Shown: in pieces, positions 21,008 to 28,824 of the stretch
How positions within the stretch are numbered: position 1 is the first letter of the stretch
Layout of the letters: every line of letters starts with the position of its first letter
Source of the DNA: a bacterium
Lineage (GTDB): Bacteria > Lernaellota > Lernaellaia > JACKCT01
Direction: 5' to 3'
Assembly: GCA_019912885.1 (NCBI GenBank)
Contig: JAIOHV010000172.1
Location: forward strand, 1 to 44,938
DNA length: 44,938 bases
The notes under the pieces: model-generated
What the model saw: the letters and a program-made list of their open reading frames with translations, nothing else
Databases searched by the model: none
Told to the model about the DNA's origin: nothing
Position numbers and translations under genes: made by a program

Positions 21008-22377
21008 GGCGTCGAGCCCATCTTGTAACGGTCCGGCACCGCCAGGGGCAAGCCGATGCCGAGTCCGATGGTGTAGACATCACGGAAAATCAGCGCGTTG
21101 CGCCCGTCGGTCTGGTATTCCATCGACAGGTTCAAAAGACCGGGGATATAAAGCGGCGTCAGCGGCACGTTCAGCGACATCAAAAGCTTGCCGTCGTCGC
21201 CGTAGCCGACAAGGCCGATCTCGTCGACGAGCTGCTTGAAGCCCTCGCTCGACGAGCGAAAACCCGGCGCGCCCGCGAACCCGTGGCGGTACGCAATCGA
21301 AAACGGGCCCGCGCCGATGCCGAACTGCGCGGCGAACCAGGGGCCCGGCGTGTAGTAGTAGTGCGAAGGCACGTCCGTCAGATCGGGGAAAATATCGACA
21401 TCCACGCCCTGGCTCGAGAGATAATCCTTCACGTCCTGGTTCAGCGGCGGGAACTCGGGGCTCTCGCGCCTCGTCTCCAGAAAGTAAGCCCCTTCGAGCG
21501 TCAGGCTGAACGAAACGGACTTTACGGGATCCGGCGGGCGCGTATCGAAGGTCGTGCCGAACTTGGCGCCCCACGCGCCCGCGCCGGTGTCGATGTCCGG
21601 TCCCAGGCCGAAGATCAGGTTTTGTTGCGGGTGCGCGCGGTGCGAGGTCGGGAGGAAGACGCCGCCCTGAATCGACGTGGAGAAAAACTCCTCGCGATAG
21701 TAATTCCATTTCGCATCGACGGTGGTGTCGCCGAAGTCGACCGGATCCGAATCGTAGGTTGTCTTGGGAACGGGACGGCCGAGTTCGACCATCAGGTCGT
21801 AAAAATCGTCGAGCGTCACCAGGCCCACCTGATCGGAGCTGCCCGGCGTGAAGATCGGTTCGATGTCGATGTGGATAATCGCCCAGAAGGTGCTGATACC
21901 GACCATGAAGCGGTCGGTCACGCCGTACTGAAAGCCCGCGCCGTAACCTTGCAGGCGGCCCTTGATGCCGAAATCGAACTCGAAAAACTTGCCCTTGTGC
22001 TCGAAGGGATCGTCCGCGGAGATGACCGGCACGACGTCCACGATCTTGCGGTGCTCGTCAAATCGTTTCCAGGCGCGCCGGTGCTGCCACCCGAAAAAGA
22101 GGATGCCGTAGCCTTCCGGGATTGTGCCGGATGCGCCCCAGAGATCCATCCCGAGCAACAACTGCTCCTGAAAACGGATCCACTCGCCGTATCGCCCAAA
22201 CCACGGCTTCTCGACGGGCAAGTCCGCCGCATTGTCGTCGGAAAGCGGAACGGGCAGATCGGTTTTCGTCTCCGTCGGCGTATCCGACGGCTCGATCTGC
22301 GCGAACGCGATGTTCGCGACGAGCGTGACCAGCGCAAGGACGCACACCGCCGCGCGCCGCGCTCTCCAGTTTCTCAT
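21004..22377 (-). CDS. Predicted outer-membrane beta-barrel protein
   Basis: 457 residues from the ATG at 22375-22377, chosen because GGAGGG lies just upstream and it yields a clean signal peptide (RRAAVCVLALVTLVANIAFA, cleavage before Gln about residue 28). The mature part alternates aromatic/hydrophobic and polar residues, with Gly/Tyr-rich strands such as GYGAGFQYGVTDRFMVGIST and GPWFAAQFGIGAGPFSIAYR, and DUF3187-like or MetA-like barrel character. There is no C-terminal aromatic residue (it ends KMGSTP). It is co-translated with the Cys-rich lipoprotein, consistent with a barrel plus accessory lipoprotein. Ligand or transport substrate is unknown. Confidence 0.72.
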   Translation of the reverse strand: MRNWRARRAAVCVLALVTLVANIAFAQIEPSDTPTETKTDLPVPLSDDNAADLPVEKPWFGRYGEWIRFQEQLLLGMDLWGASGTIPEGYGILFFGWQHRRAWKRFDEHRKIVDVVPVISADDPFEHKGKFFEFDFGIKGRLQGYGAGFQYGVTDRFMVGISTFWAIIHIDIEPIFTPGSSDQVGLVTLDDFYDLMVELGRPVPKTTYDSDPVDFGDTTVDAKWNYYREEFFSTSIQGGVFLPTSHRAHPQQNLIFGLGPDIDTGAGAWGAKFGTTFDTRPPDPVKSVSFSLTLEGAYFLETRRESPEFPPLNQDVKDYLSSQGVDVDIFPDLTDVPSHYYYTPGPWFAAQFGIGAGPFSIAYRHGFAGAPGFRSSSEGFKQLVDEIGLVGYGDDGKLLMSLNVPLTPLYIPGLLNLSMEYQTDGRNALIFRDVYTIGLGIGLPLAVPDRYKMGSTP

Positions 22378-22639
22378 AGCACCCTCCGCCGGCGGCGCTA
22401 TTGTCGGCCGGCCGCATCGGCGTATCGGATTGAGGAAATCAAGGAAAAAGGCCAGCAAACGTAGCACGCCTGAACGCACCCGCAAAGCGTTCCCATCGCG
22501 TGAGGCAACCCGGTTATGCCGGTAACGGATATCGCCGTCAAATCGTGCTTTGATATGGCGTCTTTTCCGCGGAAATCGGCGCGCGATTTTGGGGTCGCGC
22601 CCGAAGTGCGTTCACACATTTCGAACATGGGGGATGACT
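22378..22639. other. Divergent intergenic region, no gene seen
   Basis: 262 bases between the outer-membrane protein gene (minus) and the small conserved gene (plus). It should carry promoters for both directions. The GGAGGG before the barrel gene and GGGGGA at 22629-22634 before the small gene are the only clear signals. Confidence 0.5.
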
Positions 22640-22942
22640 ATGCGGTGCATGCTCAAGGCGAAAATTCCCGTGGAGGCGGGAAACCGGGCGATCAAGGACG
22701 GCACGCTTCAACAGACCATCGAACGGGTCGTCGAACTGCTCAAGCCGGAGGCTGTGTACTTCACGGCAGACACCGGCTCGCGCTGCGGCCTCTTCTTTTT
22801 CGACATGACGGATTCGTCGCAGCTTCCGTCGATCGCCGAGCCGCTTTTTATGAACCTGAACGCGACGCTCGAGGTTACGCCGGTCATGAATCCGGACGAT
22901 CTGGAAAAGGGCCTGGCCGAGGCGGTCAAGCGCGGCTGGTAG
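22640..22942 (+). CDS. Small conserved protein of unknown function
   Basis: 100 residues from the ATG at 22640 (MRCMLKAKIPVEAGNRAIKD), selected because GGGGGA lies six bases upstream; an ATG two codons earlier overlaps that site. The sequence has a beta-alpha-beta rhythm: an N-terminal strand, a helix around TLQQTIERVVELLKPEAV, the pattern YFTADTGSRCGLFFFDM, SQLPSIAEPLFMNLNATLEV and PVMNPDDLEKGL. This looks like a dimeric ferredoxin-like alpha/beta barrel of the kind seen in many small stress-related proteins, and near-identical motifs occur in unannotated proteins of other bacteria as far as I remember. No catalytic residues are evident and no function is claimed. Confidence 0.75.
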   Translation: MRCMLKAKIPVEAGNRAIKDGTLQQTIERVVELLKPEAVYFTADTGSRCGLFFFDMTDSSQLPSIAEPLFMNLNATLEVTPVMNPDDLEKGLAEAVKRGW

Positions 22943-22958
22943 TTCGATGATAAGGCCA

Positions 22959-22982
22959 GGGCGGCGGCGCGCGCCGCCGTCC
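22959..22982. terminator. GC palindrome between convergent genes
   Basis: GG(G)CGGCGGCGC followed by GCGCCGCCG(T)CC is a 24-base palindrome with a single mismatched pair, placed between the stop of the small plus-strand gene and the stop of the ceramidase-like gene. It probably acts as a bidirectional terminator or an RNA-stabilising hairpin. No T-tract follows on either side. Confidence 0.45.
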
Positions 22983-22989
22983 GTGCGCC

Positions 22990-24387
22990 TCAAAGGCCGT
23001 CGATCGCCGCGGCAAGCGCTTCCTTGACGCGATCGCCGACGGTCGGTCCGAAAAACGTCGAATCCGATTCGTAGGCGTCGGTTTCGTATTCGCTTGGCGT
23101 CGTCAGGTATCCCATATAGCCGTTGGCCGGCGCGACGACGAGGCACGTCGTCTCTTGCGGACACAACGTTTCGATATGCCAGCCGATCTTCGTCGTCGGT
23201 TCGCCCGGCACGGTCAGGATGCGGATCGGGCCGAGCGCGATCGCCTGAAATGCGAGTTCGGGCGTGGTGTAGAACGCCTTGGAGATGAATTCCGGCGCCT
23301 TCCATCGAAAGATCGGGCGGATCGTGACATCGCGAAACGCGCGGCGCACGCTGCTGGCGCGAATACCGTCGATCGCCAGCGGCCGTGCCGCGCCGTAAAC
23401 CTCGCGAGCCTTTTCGGCGACGCGCAGGCCGTATTCCTCCATGTTCCGCACTTCCTCGGTCACGGTGTCTTCCCAGTCCGGCATCGGCGCGGTATCCCCA
23501 AGGCTCCCGTTCCAGTAGATCGCGACCGCCGTCGGCCCCATCGCGTTTTCCATCTCGCGATAGACGACGGACGGGAAATCCGCGGAGAACGCCATGTTCT
23601 TGGGAGACAGCACCGTCGGATGCGCCGTGAAATGTACGATCGCGCCGATCTCCGTTCCATCGAGCGCGGTAACGCGCAAAACCGACAGCCTGCGGTTTGT
23701 CGGGTAGCGCAGCGGATCGACCGGATTCGTGCTCTTGCCGAGGCCGTGTTCGAAACCCGGGTCGAGGCGGCTGCGGTTGAGATTCTCGACCTCGCGCATC
23801 GCGTACGAAACCCGCGCCGGCCGTGCGGAGGCCTGCGCCTCGCGCACCGCGTTCGCGATGCGTTCGACGGTCAGGTCGCGCAGCTCCTCGTCGAACGACC
23901 CCATCGCGAGCCGCGCGACGAAGCTGCGGTCGTACCCGGAAAAGGCCGCGTGCGTGTGCGTCGCCGCGATGAGCACGTTGTCTTGCGTGAACCCGTCCGC
24001 GGCAAGCCGGTCGATTACCAGATCGCGCAACGGGGTGTTGACGTAACACAGGTCGGTCCCGACAAGCGCGACGCTGCGCCCCTCGCGGTCGGTGATGACA
24101 AGCGCGCGCGCCATGATGGGATCAAGCGCCCCGCGCGCCGGTTTCTTGCGGCGGTCGCCGTAGCCGTTCAGCGAGACGTGAAAGCGCCCGAGATCCGGCG
24201 TGAGATCCACGGTCGCCATGCCGGCCATGACGGCGCCGTCGGGAAGCGACGAGTCCATCGCGATTTTCTCCTCGGCCGCGGCCGGCGTGACGAACGCAAA
24301 CACCGCCGCCGCAAGAGCCACGGCCGCGATGCGTGCGCCGCACCCGATCGCGGATGGCGTGCCCAAGGGGTCCATAACTTTTCTCAT
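22990..24387 (-). CDS. Exported neutral/alkaline ceramidase-like hydrolase
   Basis: About 465 residues from the ATG at 24385-24387; an ATG four codons later is also possible. A signal peptide is present (ARIAAVALAAAVFAFVTPAAAEE). The body matches the N-terminal domain of neutral/alkaline non-lysosomal ceramidases: AGMATVDLTPDLGRFHVSLNGYGDR, RALVITDREGRSVALVGTDLCYV, a zinc-site VLIAATHTHAAFSGYD and a second His region IVHFTAHPTVLSPKNMAFSADFP. At the position of the family nucleophile or its equivalent (GDVSPN in canonical ceramidases) it reads GSLGDTAPM, with Ala for Ser. Canonical enzymes cleave the amide bond of ceramide; a different amide or a non-hydrolytic role is possible here. It acts in the periplasm or outside the cell. 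Confidence 0.82.
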   Translation of the reverse strand: MRKVMDPLGTPSAIGCGARIAAVALAAAVFAFVTPAAAEEKIAMDSSLPDGAVMAGMATVDLTPDLGRFHVSLNGYGDRRKKPARGALDPIMARALVITDREGRSVALVGTDLCYVNTPLRDLVIDRLAADGFTQDNVLIAATHTHAAFSGYDRSFVARLAMGSFDEELRDLTVERIANAVREAQASARPARVSYAMREVENLNRSRLDPGFEHGLGKSTNPVDPLRYPTNRRLSVLRVTALDGTEIGAIVHFTAHPTVLSPKNMAFSADFPSVVYREMENAMGPTAVAIYWNGSLGDTAPMPDWEDTVTEEVRNMEEYGLRVAEKAREVYGAARPLAIDGIRASSVRRAFRDVTIRPIFRWKAPEFISKAFYTTPELAFQAIALGPIRILTVPGEPTTKIGWHIETLCPQETTCLVVAPANGYMGYLTTPSEYETDAYESDSTFFGPTVGDRVKEALAAAIDGL

Positions 24388-24477
24388 ATTCCTGGATTCT
24401 CGATAATCAATGCCCAAAAGTCCCACGGACCCGCCGCTTTGCCGTCAAGCGATTGCGCACGTATTCCGAATCGGTTA

Positions 24478-25668
24478 ATGGCGAACGTTCCCGATACGCG
24501 AGGCATCATTTTGTCGTTTGACGACATCACTGTCCACCGGCTGACCGACGACGACCTGACGGAGGAGCTCGAGCGCCGCTGGAACGAGATTGCGAGCGCG
24601 TTTGGGCTTGCGAACGTCGCGCACACGCCCGCGTGGCATCGGCATTACCACGCCCGCAGCAAAACGTCCGCGGCGTTCGGCGTCAAGCGCGCCGGTGCGT
24701 GGATCGGCTTTTTCAACCTCAAGATCGGCGGCGACGCCATCCTGTTCACGATCGCGGAAAAACCGATCTGGAGCGTTCCGGTATCGCTCGCGGAGATCGC
24801 TTACCCCGGTGTGCCGGTGCCGGGCGACGACGACCTTCTCGAACATGTGCTCGCCGGGGCGATGGAACAGCTTCGCGATGTCGATGGCTTGCGCATCGAC
24901 GCGATGCGTCTCGATTCGCCTTTTTACCGTCGCCTGAAAGCCGGTGAACGCGACGCGCGCGGCCCGTTCGCCGGATACATCCACCACGTCATGCCCGAGC
25001 AGACGCGATATCTGATTGAACACGAAGGCGACAAGCCGTTTCTGGAACGGTTTTCGGGCAAGACGCGAAACACGCTGAAACGCAAAAGAAAAAAGCTCGC
25101 GGAGCGCGCCGGCGGCGAGGTCCGCACGACGATGTTTACGCGGCCCGGCCAGATGGACGACTTTTTCCGCGATGCGCTCGTGGTGTACCGATCGACCTGG
25201 CAGCACCGCGTCCTCGGCACGACGATCGCCGCCGAGGAGGAGCGGCGCGAGCGAGGCCTGGCGGCTGAGGGCCTGTTCCTGGGCTTCATTCTTTACGCGG
25301 GAGACAGACCGATCGCGATGTGCAGCGGCAACGCCTGGAACGGAACTTTTTATTACAACACCGTCGGCTACGATCCCGCGTATCAGGATTTCAGCCCGGG
25401 CCTGTTGCTGCTCGCGGATCTGACGACGCGCCTGTTCGACGAGGGCGACGCGGTGCGCCGCGTCGATCTCGGTTTTGGCCATGCCGACTACAAGAAGATG
25501 TTCGGCACGTCGAACTATCCGGAGGCCTATTACGTCCTTTATCACAACACGCCGCGCATCCGGCGCGCGTTGCGGCTTCGCCGCGTGTATACGTGGCTTT
25601 ACGACCTCGCCTTGCGTCCGATCGAACGCTTCAACCTGAAAGCGCGAATCAAGAAGCTGTTGCGCTGA
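24478..25668 (+). CDS. FemAB/GNAT-like acyltransferase (Acetyltransf_6 type)
   Basis: 396 residues from the ATG at 24478; the frame is open further upstream but there it is antisense to the ceramidase-like gene. No clear ribosome site precedes it, so the start is provisional. The second half has the BioF2-like GNAT pattern: SGKTRNTLKRKRKKLAERAGG (about 194-214), DDFFRDALVVYRSTWQ, GFILYAGDRPIAMCSGNAWNGTFYYNTVGYDPAYQDFSPGLLLLADLT and RVDLGFGHADYKKMFG. This fold transfers acyl or aminoacyl groups, often in capsule or exopolysaccharide loci. It diverges from the ceramidase-like gene with about 90 bases between the two starts and converges with the SRPBCC-like gene, leaving four bases between them. 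Substrate unknown. Confidence 0.82.
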   Translation: MANVPDTRGIILSFDDITVHRLTDDDLTEELERRWNEIASAFGLANVAHTPAWHRHYHARSKTSAAFGVKRAGAWIGFFNLKIGGDAILFTIAEKPIWSVPVSLAEIAYPGVPVPGDDDLLEHVLAGAMEQLRDVDGLRIDAMRLDSPFYRRLKAGERDARGPFAGYIHHVMPEQTRYLIEHEGDKPFLERFSGKTRNTLKRKRKKLAERAGGEVRTTMFTRPGQMDDFFRDALVVYRSTWQHRVLGTTIAAEEERRERGLAAEGLFLGFILYAGDRPIAMCSGNAWNGTFYYNTVGYDPAYQDFSPGLLLLADLTTRLFDEGDAVRRVDLGFGHADYKKMFGTSNYPEAYYVLYHNTPRIRRALRLRRVYTWLYDLALRPIERFNLKARIKKLLR

Positions 25669-25672
25669 CGCC

Positions 25673-26236
25673 CTATTTCGCCTTCTTGTCCTTCTGCGCC
25701 GCGATGTAGCGTTCCACGCCGCGGTTGGCTTCCATGAGGTTCGGCTTGGTGAGCGAAAGCGCGAAGCTTTCAATCGTCGGCACGACCGTTCGCAGGATCA
25801 CCTTAGGCACGTGGTGAATCTTGTCGATGTCGATGCGTAGCTCGCCCCCGATACGCACGCGCGTCGTCGATCCCTCGGCCTCGAATCGGTTAACGCCGGA
25901 GACACGCACCGCGTCGCTGAGCGCGGGGACGGTGATTTCGAAGTGGACGACGTGGTCGACGTTGTTCCATGTGGCGGTATCGGTCCACATCATCATGTTT
26001 TCGGGGATCAGGCGCGCGGCTACGCCCGGCAGCCGCGCCCGGGCGTGCCATTCGAGCACCGCGAAGACCCCTGTCTCCGTTTCCTCGCGGCTCACCAGAT
26101 CGATCCGGCGGATATTCGGCAGGAACTCGGCGATCTTCGGCATCCGGTCGCGATAAATGGGCCACACCTTGTCGATCGGATATCCGATCGTGTCGTCGAA
26201 CTCGAAGTGCTTTGCGATTTCATCGCGGCGACCCAT
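25673..26236 (-). CDS. SRPBCC/START-like protein
   Basis: 187 residues. The opening FEFDDTIGYPIDKVWPIYRDRMPKIAEFLPNI is the usual SRPBCC start, with a strand then the helix around VWPIYRD. Curved antiparallel strands follow (AVLEWHARARLPGVAARLIP, VVHFEITVPALSDAVRVSGVNRFEAEGSTTRVRIGGELRID) and a long C-terminal helix (TVVPTIESFALSLTKPNLMEANRGVERYIAA). This fold forms a hydrophobic cavity for lipids or polyketides. It has no signal peptide. It starts three bases before the stop of the enolase-superfamily gene upstream on the same strand, so it is the third gene of the yjbQ-enolase-SRPBCC unit. Confidence 0.72.
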   Translation of the reverse strand: MGRRDEIAKHFEFDDTIGYPIDKVWPIYRDRMPKIAEFLPNIRRIDLVSREETETGVFAVLEWHARARLPGVAARLIPENMMMWTDTATWNNVDHVVHFEITVPALSDAVRVSGVNRFEAEGSTTRVRIGGELRIDIDKIHHVPKVILRTVVPTIESFALSLTKPNLMEANRGVERYIAAQKDKKAK

Positions 26237-26239
26237 GCG

Positions 26240-27484
26240 TTAGCCCTCGCGCGCTTCTTTCCGTTTCTTGATTTCGAGCGCCGTCTTGAGCCCTTTTTCG
26301 CGGATCGTCTTGATCGCGACGCGCGCCGGCGTCACCACATGGAATCGTTTGGCGTGCCGGCGCAGCGCGGCGTCGTCGATCTCGATACCCAGCCCCGGCG
26401 CCTGCGGCAAGGCGATCGCGCCGCGTTCGTTCACGAGCCACGGCGTTTTCAGGATCGCGTCGCGCCCGGCAGGGATCCAACCCGGCGGCTCGTACGGATA
26501 TTCCAGAAGCTGCGGGGTTTTCGCCGCCGCCTTCAGATGCGCGTTGATCAGAAGGCCGATGCCGTTGGTCCACGTGTGCGGCGAATAGCCGACACCTCGC
26601 GCGCGGCATTCCGCGATCGCCCAGCGGGCATCCTCGATGCCGCCGGCGAACGTCGCGTCCGGCTGCAAAATGCCGAACGCCCCCTTCTCCAGTGACGTGC
26701 GCAACTCCTGCCGGCTGCCGAAAAGCTCGCCGCCGGCGATCGGCGTTTTCACTTGGCGGCGCACCTCGGCGTAGCCGTCGAAATCGTGCATGTCGAGCGG
26801 TTCCTCGATCCACGCGATGCCGAGTTCGTCGCACGCCTTCCCGAAACGCACCGCGCGCTCCACGTCCCACAGCGGCGCGTCGTCGATCAGCGTGACGCGC
26901 CAGCCCTGATTGGCGTCCACCATGATTTGGAAATCGGGTCCGACCTCCTCGCGCACGCGGCGCAGGATATCGATGTCCTCGTCCTCGGAGAACGAATGCA
27001 CGCGGATCTTCACGCCACGGAAGCCCTGCCGGCGGATGTTGTCGAGATACGGTTTGCGCTCGTCGAACGGGCGAAGCGATCCGGTCGAGGCGTAGCAGGG
27101 CAGTTCGTCAACCGTCTCGTCGTTGCCGGCGACAAGCTTGTACACGGGCTTGCCCTCGGCCTTGCCGCGGATGTCCCAGAAAGCAGGCTCGATCCACCAG
27201 TTGCGCCAGCCCAGGTACGTCGCCTCCTTCAGGCGCTGGCGCACCGTGGCGATATCGAGCGCGTCCGCGCCGATCAAAAACCCGCCGAGCAATTCGCCGA
27301 GCCCCTCGCGTTCCGTCGTGAACGCGGCGCCCGCGGATACGCCGACAAGGCCGTCGTCGGTCGTGACGCGGATCAGCGTGAAGCGGTTGTGCGTCTGCGC
27401 GTAACCGGGAATCCAGGACGGATAAAACGGCGCGGAAAGTTTCGCGTCGACGTGAAACAGCTCGATGCGGGAAACGCGCGGCAT
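26240..27484 (-). CDS. Mandelate racemase/muconate lactonizing enzyme family (enolase superfamily)
   Basis: 414 residues from the ATG at 27482-27484 (MPRVSRIELFHVDAKLSAPF); the frame is open further upstream but would overlap yjbQ. The N-terminal capping domain has RFTLIRVTTDDGLVGVSAG. The barrel carries GVKIRVHSF (K-x-R in place of KxK), the three metal ligands in VDANQGWR, WIEEPL and GGELFGSRQ, then LQPDATFAGGIEDA and a late His in GYSPHTWTNGIG, as in the mandelate-racemase subgroup that uses a His general base. It abstracts the alpha proton of a carboxylate with Mg2+, for example in an acid-sugar dehydratase or racemase. The exact substrate cannot be read from sequence. It lies between yjbQ (17-base gap) and the SRPBCC gene. 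Confidence 0.9.
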   Translation of the reverse strand: MPRVSRIELFHVDAKLSAPFYPSWIPGYAQTHNRFTLIRVTTDDGLVGVSAGAAFTTEREGLGELLGGFLIGADALDIATVRQRLKEATYLGWRNWWIEPAFWDIRGKAEGKPVYKLVAGNDETVDELPCYASTGSLRPFDERKPYLDNIRRQGFRGVKIRVHSFSEDEDIDILRRVREEVGPDFQIMVDANQGWRVTLIDDAPLWDVERAVRFGKACDELGIAWIEEPLDMHDFDGYAEVRRQVKTPIAGGELFGSRQELRTSLEKGAFGILQPDATFAGGIEDARWAIAECRARGVGYSPHTWTNGIGLLINAHLKAAAKTPQLLEYPYEPPGWIPAGRDAILKTPWLVNERGAIALPQAPGLGIEIDDAALRRHAKRFHVVTPARVAIKTIREKGLKTALEIKKRKEAREG

Positions 27485-27501
27485 GCCGGCCCCCTTGTGC
27501 G

Positions 27502-27921
27502 CTATTCGCCGATGATCTTGATGAGCGCCCGCTTTTTGCGGCGCCCGTCGAATTCGAAATAGAAAATCTGTTCCCACGGGCCAAAGTCCAGGCGCCCGTC
27601 CGTGATCGCGACGATGACCTCGCGCCCCATCACCTGCCGTTTCAGGTGCGCGTCGCCGTTGTCCTCGCCCGTGCGGTTGTGGAGATATTGATCGGTCGGC
27701 GCGTGCGGCGCGAGCTTTTCGAGCCAGCGGTCGTAGTCCTTGTGGAGGCCCGACTCGTCGTCGTTGATGAAGACGCTCGCTGTGATGTGCATGGCGTTGA
27801 CGAGCGCGAGCCCGTTTTTCACGCCGCTCTTGCGGACGGCGTCCTCCACGTCGGGCGTGATGTTTTTCAGCCCTCGCCGCTCGGGAAAGTTGAACCACAG
27901 CTCCTGGCGAAGGTGTTTCAT
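27502..27921 (-). CDS. yjbQ: YjbQ family protein (UPF0047)
   Basis: 139 residues, family length. Signatures seen are [60 protein letters not shown] and [19 protein letters not shown], which hold the conserved His and acidic residues. The family forms a trimeric barrel, and thiamine-phosphate-synthase side activity has been reported for the E. coli protein; the main role is unsettled. It is the first gene of a three-gene minus-strand unit with the enolase-superfamily enzyme and the SRPBCC protein. A short 8-base tandem repeat lies in its upstream region. Confidence 0.9.
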   Translation of the reverse strand: MKHLRQELWFNFPERRGLKNITPDVEDAVRKSGVKNGLALVNAMHITASVFINDDESGLHKDYDRWLEKLAPHAPTDQYLHNRTGEDNGDAHLKRQVMGREVIVAITDGRLDFGPWEQIFYFEFDGRRKKRALIKIIGE

Positions 27922-27975
27922 GAAAATTGTTCCCCCTTAAAAAAACGCGCGCGCACGTTAGCACGAAGAGGCGGG

Positions 27976-28007
27976 AAGTTTGAAAGTCTGGAAGTCCGGA
28001 AGTCCAG
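27976..28007. repeat. 8-base tandem repeat, four units
   Basis: AAGTTTGA, AAGTCTGG, AAGTCCGG and AAGTCCAG lie end to end in the 144-base divergent gap between yjbQ and the PIMT-like gene. The units drift by one or two bases each. Confidence 0.75.
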
Positions 28008-28065
28008 AATGTCACCGCCTACCGCCCCGCTTGAGCCGGCGCGCCGGCGTGTGTCATCGTAGGGC

Positions 28066-28809
28066 ATGCCTTCCGATCCGCATCGCAACCACCGCCGCCG
28101 CCTGATCGTCCTTGTCGTTATCCTTGTCGCGCTTCTTGCCGTGTCCGCCTTCGCCGGCGGATACGACGACGCGCGCGAACGGATGGTGAAAACGACGATC
28201 GCGGATCGCGGCGTCACGGACGAGCGCGTCCTCGCCGCGATGCGCAAGGTGCCGCGTCACGAGTTCGTTCCCCCGGCGCTGCGCCCGATCGCCTACACCG
28301 ACACGGCCTTGCCGATCGCGCGCGGGCAGACGATCAGCCAGCCGTACATCGTCGCGTTCATGACCGAGGCCGCGAGGATCGGGCCGAAGGACAAGGTGCT
28401 CGAGATCGGAACCGGCTCCGGATATCAGGCCGCGGTGCTCGCCGAGGTTGCGCGCGAGGTCTACTCGATCGAGATTCTCTGCGACCTTGCCGAAAGCGCG
28501 CAGAAAACGCTGAAGCGCATCGGTTATGGCCGGGTGAAGGTGAAGTGCGGGGACGGCTTTCGGGGATGGCCGGAGAATGCGCCGTTCGACGCGATCCTCG
28601 TGACCGCCGCGCCAAAGGAAGTTCCCAGGCCGCTCATCGAACAGCTCGCCGAGGGAGGCCGCCTTGTAATTCCCGTGGGCGAGTCATTCCAGAACCTGGC
28701 GCGATACGTCAAACGCAAGGGCGATTTCGTGCGCGAAGATCTGCTGCCCGTGCGTTTCGTGCCGATGACCGGGCCGGGCACCGGCGTGCCGACGCCAACC
28801 GCGCCATGA
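28066..28809 (+). CDS. pcm: Exported protein-L-isoaspartate O-methyltransferase
   Basis: 247 residues. The PIMT core is clear: VLAAMRKVPRHEFVPPALRPIAYTDTALPI, the TISQPYIVAFMTEAA motif, the SAM-binding VLEIGTGSGYQAAVLAEVA (about 110-128), VKVKCGDGFRGWPENAPFDAILVTAAP and GGRLVIPVG. PIMT methylates isoaspartyl residues of ageing proteins so that they can revert to aspartate. The N-terminus carries a basic stretch and a hydrophobic signal (LIVLVVILVALLAVSAFA), absent from cytoplasmic enzymes of about 210 residues, so this version is predicted to be exported or membrane-anchored. SAM supply outside the cytoplasm would be an unsolved question. It is followed after 13 bases by the anchored protein at 28823. 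Confidence 0.88.
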   Translation: MPSDPHRNHRRRLIVLVVILVALLAVSAFAGGYDDARERMVKTTIADRGVTDERVLAAMRKVPRHEFVPPALRPIAYTDTALPIARGQTISQPYIVAFMTEAARIGPKDKVLEIGTGSGYQAAVLAEVAREVYSIEILCDLAESAQKTLKRIGYGRVKVKCGDGFRGWPENAPFDAILVTAAPKEVPRPLIEQLAEGGRLVIPVGESFQNLARYVKRKGDFVREDLLPVRFVPMTGPGTGVPTPTAP

Positions 28810-28824
28810 CGCGCCGCGTCGCAT
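28802..28824. repeat. Dispersed 23-base palindromic repeat, copy 2
   Basis: Same 23 bases as at 15511-15533. It spans the pcm stop codon (28807-28809) and ends in the first two bases of the ATG of the next gene, so the repeat covers the whole 13-base junction between the two genes. Confidence 0.8.

Noticed and set aside
23155-24477. N-terminal extension of the FemAB-like gene by about 440 codons
   Set aside because: The extension is antisense to the ceramidase-like gene and lacks domain character; the ATG at 24478 gives the normal start.
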